DNA from: VGRW01 sp041498295
GTDB taxonomy: Bacteria; Myxococcota_A; UBA9160; SZUA-336
DNA: 16,618 bases
Direction of reading: 5' to 3'
Assembly: GCA_041498295.1 (NCBI GenBank)
Contig: JBGQIB010000098.1
Location: 1-16,618, forward strand
Shown here: in pieces, positions 13,581 to 16,618 of the stretch
How positions within the stretch are numbered: the stretch's first letter is position 1
Layout of the letters: the number at the start of each line of letters is the position of its first letter
The notes under the pieces: model-generated
Databases searched by the model: none
What the model was told of the DNA's origin: nothing
What the model saw: the letters and a program-made list of their open reading frames with translations, nothing else
Translations under genes and position numbers: made by a program

Positions 13581-14737
13581 TACACCAGCCTTCGGACGCG
13601 CTCCGGCATCTGCGCGGCGACGCGGATGATCGGAATGCCCGTCTGCGTGCCGAGATACATCTCGTGCATCGCGCGCGGCATGTCGGAGAAGCTGTACACT
13701 TCCTTGTGCAGGGTCGGCTTGAACACGACGCCGTAGAGCTCCGTCGCCGCGCCGCAGCCGTCGATCGTCTCGTAGTGCGTGTGGTCGATCGTGACCTGCT
13801 TCACGGACTGCAAGGTCGAGTTGTAAGTGACGACCTGTGAGAGCTGCCAGCCGGCGGACACGTTGACCCCGCAGCGCGCCGCGACCGTGAGCCCGGCCTC
13901 GAACACCGGGCCGCGCAGCATGTCGCACACGATGTGCATGTTCGCGCCGCCGGTGAGCTTCCTGACCTCGGCCGAGAACGCCTTCACGTCGTCGCGCGAC
14001 GCGAAGCGGTTGAACGCCTTCTGGTCGATGCCGTGGATCCCGAGCCGCTCGAGCGCGGCGCGTCGCTCGGGCGAGCCCGAGCAGAAGTACGCGTGGTGGC
14101 CCTCCGACTTCGCGAGCATCAGGAACAGCTCCCCCACGCCACCCCCGAAGGAGAGCACGTGGAGGCGCCTCAGCTTCTCGTCCGAGATCTTGAGGCGGAA
14201 GATGCCGAGCGCCCGGCGCCAAAGGTGATAGGCGGTGGGCGCGCGCAGCGGGAGCGCCGCCATCTCGAACAGCGAGAGGCCGCAGCCGAGCGGCGCGGGC
14301 ACGAGCTGCCACTCGCCGACCACCGCTTCCTCGGCGTACCAGCCGATCGAGTCGGGCTGATCGTAGGCCCAGATTCGCAATGGAAAGCCGTAGGGATCCG
14401 GCTCGCCGTTGCAGTGTGTGAGCGCGATGTCGCCCGGCTTGAAGCGCTTCACCTCCGCACCCACTGCGAGAACTTCGCCCACCGCGGAATTGCCCGGATA
14501 GATCTTGCCGCCGCGCCGCGCCGCGATTCCGTCCGTGTCCGCGAGGATCGCGTGGTCGACGTTGTGCTCGCCCGAGACCGCGAGAATGCGCAGGTGCACG
14601 TCGCGCGGGCCCAGCGGGCGCAGCTCGAGCTGGTCGAGCTTGAGCACATTTGCAAAATCGAACTTCGCGACGTCGCCGCCGCTGCGCTCCTTCTCTTTTG
14701 CGATGTCCGCGGCACTGATGGAGTAGGCTCGAACCAT
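13580..14737 (-). CDS. Medium-chain dehydrogenase/reductase family oxidoreductase (zinc ligands not seen)
   Basis: 385 residues from the ATG at 14737. In-frame ATGs at 14746 and 14773 are possible, but the last would run through the divergent control region, and none has a clear Shine-Dalgarno. The GroES-like N-terminal domain includes LRPLGPRDVHLRILAVSG, then YPGNSAVGEVLAVGAEVKRFKPGD, which matches the MDR core. The nucleotide-binding half starts at HVLSFGGGVGELFLMLA (about 193-209), a GGGVGE variant of the GxGxxG loop. The usual catalytic zinc cysteine and GHE motif, and the four-cysteine structural zinc loop, are not visible. It is therefore more like zinc-free reductases (quinone or enoyl reductase branch, possibly crotonyl-CoA reductase-like). 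The substrate is unknown. It is divergent from a GntR regulator that may control it, and it is followed by the coupled EVE gene. Confidence 0.85.
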   Translation of the reverse strand: MVRAYSISAADIAKEKERSGGDVAKFDFANVLKLDQLELRPLGPRDVHLRILAVSGEHNVDHAILADTDGIAARRGGKIYPGNSAVGEVLAVGAEVKRFKPGDIALTHCNGEPDPYGFPLRIWAYDQPDSIGWYAEEAVVGEWQLVPAPLGCGLSLFEMAALPLRAPTAYHLWRRALGIFRLKISDEKLRRLHVLSFGGGVGELFLMLAKSEGHHAYFCSGSPERRAALERLGIHGIDQKAFNRFASRDDVKAFSAEVRKLTGGANMHIVCDMLRGPVFEAGLTVAARCGVNVSAGWQLSQVVTYNSTLQSVKQVTIDHTHYETIDGCGAATELYGVVFKPTLHKEVYSFSDMPRAMHEMYLGTQTGIPIIRVAAQMPERVRRLV

Positions 14738-14769
14738 GGCGCGCATGATGAAGTGCGCCCGAGCGGGGT

Positions 14770-14779
14770 TCAAGCTTGA
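14770..14779. promoter_or_regulatory. Palindrome in the GntR/MDR divergent region, candidate operator
   Basis: TCAAGCTTGA is a perfect 10-bp palindrome 2 bp upstream of the TATGAT -10 of the GntR gene, between the two divergent starts. GntR-family proteins bind short palindromes and often regulate themselves and their neighbour, so this is the best operator candidate. It also contains a HindIII site, and chance cannot be excluded. Confidence 0.4.
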
Positions 14780-14781
14780 GT

Positions 14782-14787
14782 TATGAT
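14782..14787 (+). promoter_or_regulatory. Candidate -10 hexamer (TATGAT) of the GntR gene
   Basis: TATGAT matches the -10 consensus at five of six positions. Transcription starting about 7 bp downstream would coincide with the GTG at 14794, giving a leaderless or near-leaderless message. No consensus -35 is seen at 17 bp upstream. If TTG 14776 were the true start, this hexamer would be inside the gene. Confidence 0.4.
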
Positions 14788-14793
14788 GAGCGC

Positions 14794-15540
14794 GTGAGCG
14801 ACGAGACCAGGCTCCGTCGACTTCTGCCCAGCGAAGTAGCCGCGCAGATTCGGGCCAAAATTCTCGACGGCTCGTTCGCGCCCCGCGATCGGCTGCCGCC
14901 TGAGCGAGAGCTGGCGTCGCAGCTCAACGTGAACCGCAGCTCGGTCCGCGAAGCGCTGAAGAAGCTCGAGGAGCTGCGGCTGGTCGACATCCAGCAGGGC
15001 TCGGGCACGCGTGTGCGCGCGACCGATCAGGCCAGCTTCGAGCTCGTCTGGACCATGGTCTTCCCCGCGAGTCCGGAGAACGTGACGTGGATCCGCGAGC
15101 TGCTCGAGCTGCGCGAAGTGCTGCTGCCGGGCGTGCTGCGCATCGGGCTCGCGCGCGCGACCGACGTGGAGCTCGAGCAGGCGGTCGCGGAGATCCGTCG
15201 CGTCGCGGATCCTCTGCTCGACGCCGAGGCGTTCGTCGACGGCCTGCGCGAGCTGCAGGGCGTGATCGCGCGACTGACTCACAACCGCGTGATGATCTTG
15301 CTCGCGAACTCGATGATGCGCTTTCTCGCGCAGCGCCCGCTCGTGCACGACATGCTCGAGCTCGTCGCGGATCGGCGCCCGCTGATTCCGCTCTTGCAGC
15401 GCTTCGCGATCGCGGTCGCGGCGCGCGACGTGGACACGGGACAGCGGGCGGCGCGCGACATCCTGCGGCGCGTGACCCGCCTCGTGGTGGCGGCGGCCGC
15501 GGGCAACATCGGCGCTCCGGCGGAGTCCGAGGACAGTTGA
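14794..15540 (+). CDS. GntR-family transcriptional regulator, FadR/FCD subfamily
   Basis: 248 residues from the GTG at 14794. A TTG at 14776 would add six residues. The GTG is preferred because a palindrome and a -10-like TATGAT lie just upstream and the conserved domain begins a few residues in. The winged helix-turn-helix (about 7-76) reads LLPSEVAAQIRAKILDGSF, DRLPPERELASQLNVNRSSVREALKKLEELRLV, then the wing QGSGTRV. The C-terminal FCD effector domain (about 100-232) is all-helical: RELLELREVLLPGVLRIGLA, then helices to LLQRFAIAVAARD. The histidine of the usual FH motif in metal-binding FCD domains is not evident, so the effector may bind without metal. It is likely to regulate itself and the divergent MDR-EVE pair. 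Confidence 0.92.
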   Translation: MSDETRLRRLLPSEVAAQIRAKILDGSFAPRDRLPPERELASQLNVNRSSVREALKKLEELRLVDIQQGSGTRVRATDQASFELVWTMVFPASPENVTWIRELLELREVLLPGVLRIGLARATDVELEQAVAEIRRVADPLLDAEAFVDGLRELQGVIARLTHNRVMILLANSMMRFLAQRPLVHDMLELVADRRPLIPLLQRFAIAVAARDVDTGQRAARDILRRVTRLVVAAAAGNIGAPAESEDS

Positions 15541-15565
15541 CCCCCTCCGTGTCGCGCGATAAAAC
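15537..15565 (+). promoter_or_regulatory. Sigma-70-like promoter of the methyltransferase gene
   Basis: TTGACC (15537-15542, five of six to consensus) and TAAAAC (15560-15565, four of six) are separated by exactly 17 bp. The -35 overlaps the GntR stop codon. The start point would be near 15572, about 36 bp before the ATG, leaving room for the ribosome site GAGGAG at 15593-15598. This is the best conventional promoter in the window. Confidence 0.55.
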
Positions 15566-15607
15566 CGAGCCCGTCCCCCAACGCCGCCAATCGAGGAGCA
15601 GGCCCTG

Positions 15608-16216
15608 ATGAAAGCCCGCACGAGTCGCCGCGCCGCGGCAGCGAAGAGCTCGATCGAGTTCTTCAAAGGCTTTCTGAAGAACCCGCGCGAGGTTGGCTCC
15701 GTGATTCCGAGCTCTCGTTTCCTCACGCGCCGCACGCTCGAGTGCGGCGACGTGCGCGATGCGCGCGTGATCGTGGAGCTCGGTCCCGGTACCGGCGTGC
15801 TGACGCGCCACGCGCTCGAGCACATGCGGCCCGACGCGAAGCTCGTCGCGATCGAGATCAGCAGTGATTTCGTCGAGGTGCTGCGCGCGCAGTTTCCCGA
15901 CCCGCGCGTGCACGTGCACCACGGCAGCGCGACGGAGATCGAAGCGGCGCTCGCGAAGATCGGCGAGCGCAGCGCCGATCTCGTGATGTCCGGAATCCCA
16001 TTCTCCACGCTCGAGCGCGGCGTCGGTCTTGCGACGTTGCGCGCCGCGAAGCGCGTGCTCTCACCGGGCGGCCGCTTCGTCGCGTATCAGTTTCGCAGCA
16101 AGGTGCGTGACTTCGGCGAGCCGGTGTTCGGTACGCGCGCCGAGACGCACAGCGGTTTCTGGAACGTGCCTCCGATGAAGATCTACGTGTGGAGGCAAGC
16201 CGAGACTTCCGCGTGA
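15608..16216 (+). CDS. SAM-dependent methyltransferase, phospholipid N-methyltransferase (PmtA)-like
   Basis: 202 residues. SAM-binding motif I is VIVELGPGTGVLTRHALE (54-71), with the acidic E83 after the next strand in LVAIEIS. Before it stands FFKGFLKNPREVGSVIPSSRFLTRR (18-42), and later come VMSGIPFSTL (126-135), LSPGGRFVAYQF and FWNVPPMKIYVW (184-195). This pattern is that of COG3963-type phospholipid N-methyltransferases, which methylate phosphatidylethanolamine toward phosphatidylcholine. Relatives in the same fold methylate rRNA adenine, so the lipid substrate is inferred. The ATG at 15608 has GAGGAG nine bases upstream. Its stop overlaps the next gene's start as GTGA. Confidence 0.88.
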   Translation: MKARTSRRAAAAKSSIEFFKGFLKNPREVGSVIPSSRFLTRRTLECGDVRDARVIVELGPGTGVLTRHALEHMRPDAKLVAIEISSDFVEVLRAQFPDPRVHVHHGSATEIEAALAKIGERSADLVMSGIPFSTLERGVGLATLRAAKRVLSPGGRFVAYQFRSKVRDFGEPVFGTRAETHSGFWNVPPMKIYVWRQAETSA

Positions 16217-16618
16217 GGGTCGAGCTCGCGAGCGGTCGCGATACGATCGCGGGTGAGCTCGCGCTGCCGAAGAGCGCAGCGCCGGCGCCCGGCGTCGTGA
16301 TCGTGCACGACGTCTGGGGACTCAGTGACGTGTATCGGGGCGTTGCGCAGCGGCTCGCGAGCGCCGGCTTTGCCGCGCTCGCCCTTGATCTGTACGCGCG
16401 CGGCGAGCGGCCCGGCACGCCGGCGGACATGCCCGCGGTCATGCGCTTCATGCACGCGCTGCCCGACGGCCGCGTGCTCGCGGACATTCAGGCGGGCCTC
16501 GACTACTTGCGCGCGCGCCCCGAGGTGGCGGGGCGAAGCGTGGGTCTCACCGGGTTCTGCATGGGCGGGAAGTACGCGCTTCTCGCTGCGAGTCACTCCC
16601 GCGAGCTCGCGGCCGTCG
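16213..16618 (+). CDS. Dienelactone hydrolase family protein; 3' end beyond window
   Basis: The frame opens at the GTG at 16213 (GTGA overlap with the methyltransferase stop) and stays open to the window end: 135 residues and one extra base. The alpha/beta-hydrolase start reads ELALPKSAAPAPGVVIVHDVWGLSDVYRGVAQRLASAGF with the oxyanion-side HDVWGL, then LALDLYARG. The nucleophile elbow GFCMGGKYALL carries cysteine C116, the hallmark of dienelactone hydrolases rather than serine esterases. In characterised DLH a Glu (E36) sits where this protein has Asp in HDVWG. The Asp/His of the triad lie beyond the window. The family opens lactone rings in chloroaromatic breakdown, but many members have other, unknown esters as substrates. 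Confidence 0.9.
   Translation, partial: MRVELASGRDTIAGELALPKSAAPAPGVVIVHDVWGLSDVYRGVAQRLASAGFAALALDLYARGERPGTPADMPAVMRFMHALPDGRVLADIQAGLDYLRARPEVAGRSVGLTGFCMGGKYALLAASHSRELAAV

Noticed and set aside
13581..14312. Long upstream extension of the EVE reading frame.
   Set aside because: It is a shadow of the MDR gene with shadow-like composition. The EVE homology begins immediately after the GTG at 13580.
1..16618. Search for CRISPR arrays, tRNA/rRNA genes, insertion sequences, prophage or toxin-antitoxin genes.
   Set aside because: No repeat-spacer pattern, tRNA-like conserved loops, transposase motifs or terminal inverted repeats were seen by eye, and gaps between genes are too short to hold most of them.

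Overview
The window is a gene-dense, high-GC (roughly two thirds G+C) bacterial chromosome segment. Nineteen protein genes fill almost all of it, and the widest intergenic gap is about 100 bp. A lipoprotein signal and an exported alkaline phosphatase point to a Gram-negative. Codon use is strongly GC-ended, and GTG or TTG starts are frequent (8 of 19). A deltaproteobacterial, Myxococcota-like or Binatota-like origin is plausible but cannot be fixed from sequence alone. No rRNA, tRNA, CRISPR array, insertion sequence or phage gene was seen. The region reads as core and accessory metabolism.

Layout. 1-1499 (minus): 5' part of a siroheme/[4Fe-4S] sulfite (or nitrite) reductase hemoprotein, cut by the window edge just before its second cysteine pair. 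1592-2727 (plus): an ECF sigma factor translationally coupled (ATGA) to a VOC/glyoxalase-fold protein whose N-terminus resembles that of ECF partner proteins. 2738-4171 (minus): pyruvate kinase, divergent from a class I (DhnA/FbaB-type) fructose-bisphosphate aldolase at 4273-5193. From the aldolase to 13168 eleven genes run co-directionally with short gaps or 4-bp overlaps: aldolase, SUI1/YciH factor, TauD-like dioxygenase, amidase, RpiB-like isomerase, threonine-dehydratase-fold protein, alkaline phosphatase, DadA-like dehydrogenase, DUF488 protein and a small lipoprotein. A minus-strand pair follows (zinc-less MDR oxidoreductase, then an EVE-domain protein), divergent from a FadR-type GntR regulator (14794-15540). 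Last come a PmtA-like SAM methyltransferase and the start of a dienelactone hydrolase, joined by a 4-bp overlap.

How it fits together. Pyruvate kinase and aldolase form a glycolysis/gluconeogenesis pair around a shared 101-bp control region. The rpiB-like, PLP-fold, phoA-like, dadA-like and DUF488 genes overlap or nearly touch and probably form one transcript. The GntR gene probably controls itself and the divergent MDR-EVE pair through a palindrome lying between them.

Most interesting points. (i) The threonine-dehydratase-fold protein has Arg where the PLP Schiff-base Lys should be, although its other PLP-site motifs are intact. (ii) The palindromic word GAGTSACTC and its 8-base core recur in coding DNA far above rough expectation and are spelled with otherwise rare codons in several frames. 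(iii) The ECF sigma factor is coupled to a VOC protein carrying an ECF-partner-like N-terminal segment. (iv) The EVE gene and the lipoprotein gene overlap antisense by 89 bp. I did not see a clearly new defence or mobile system here.
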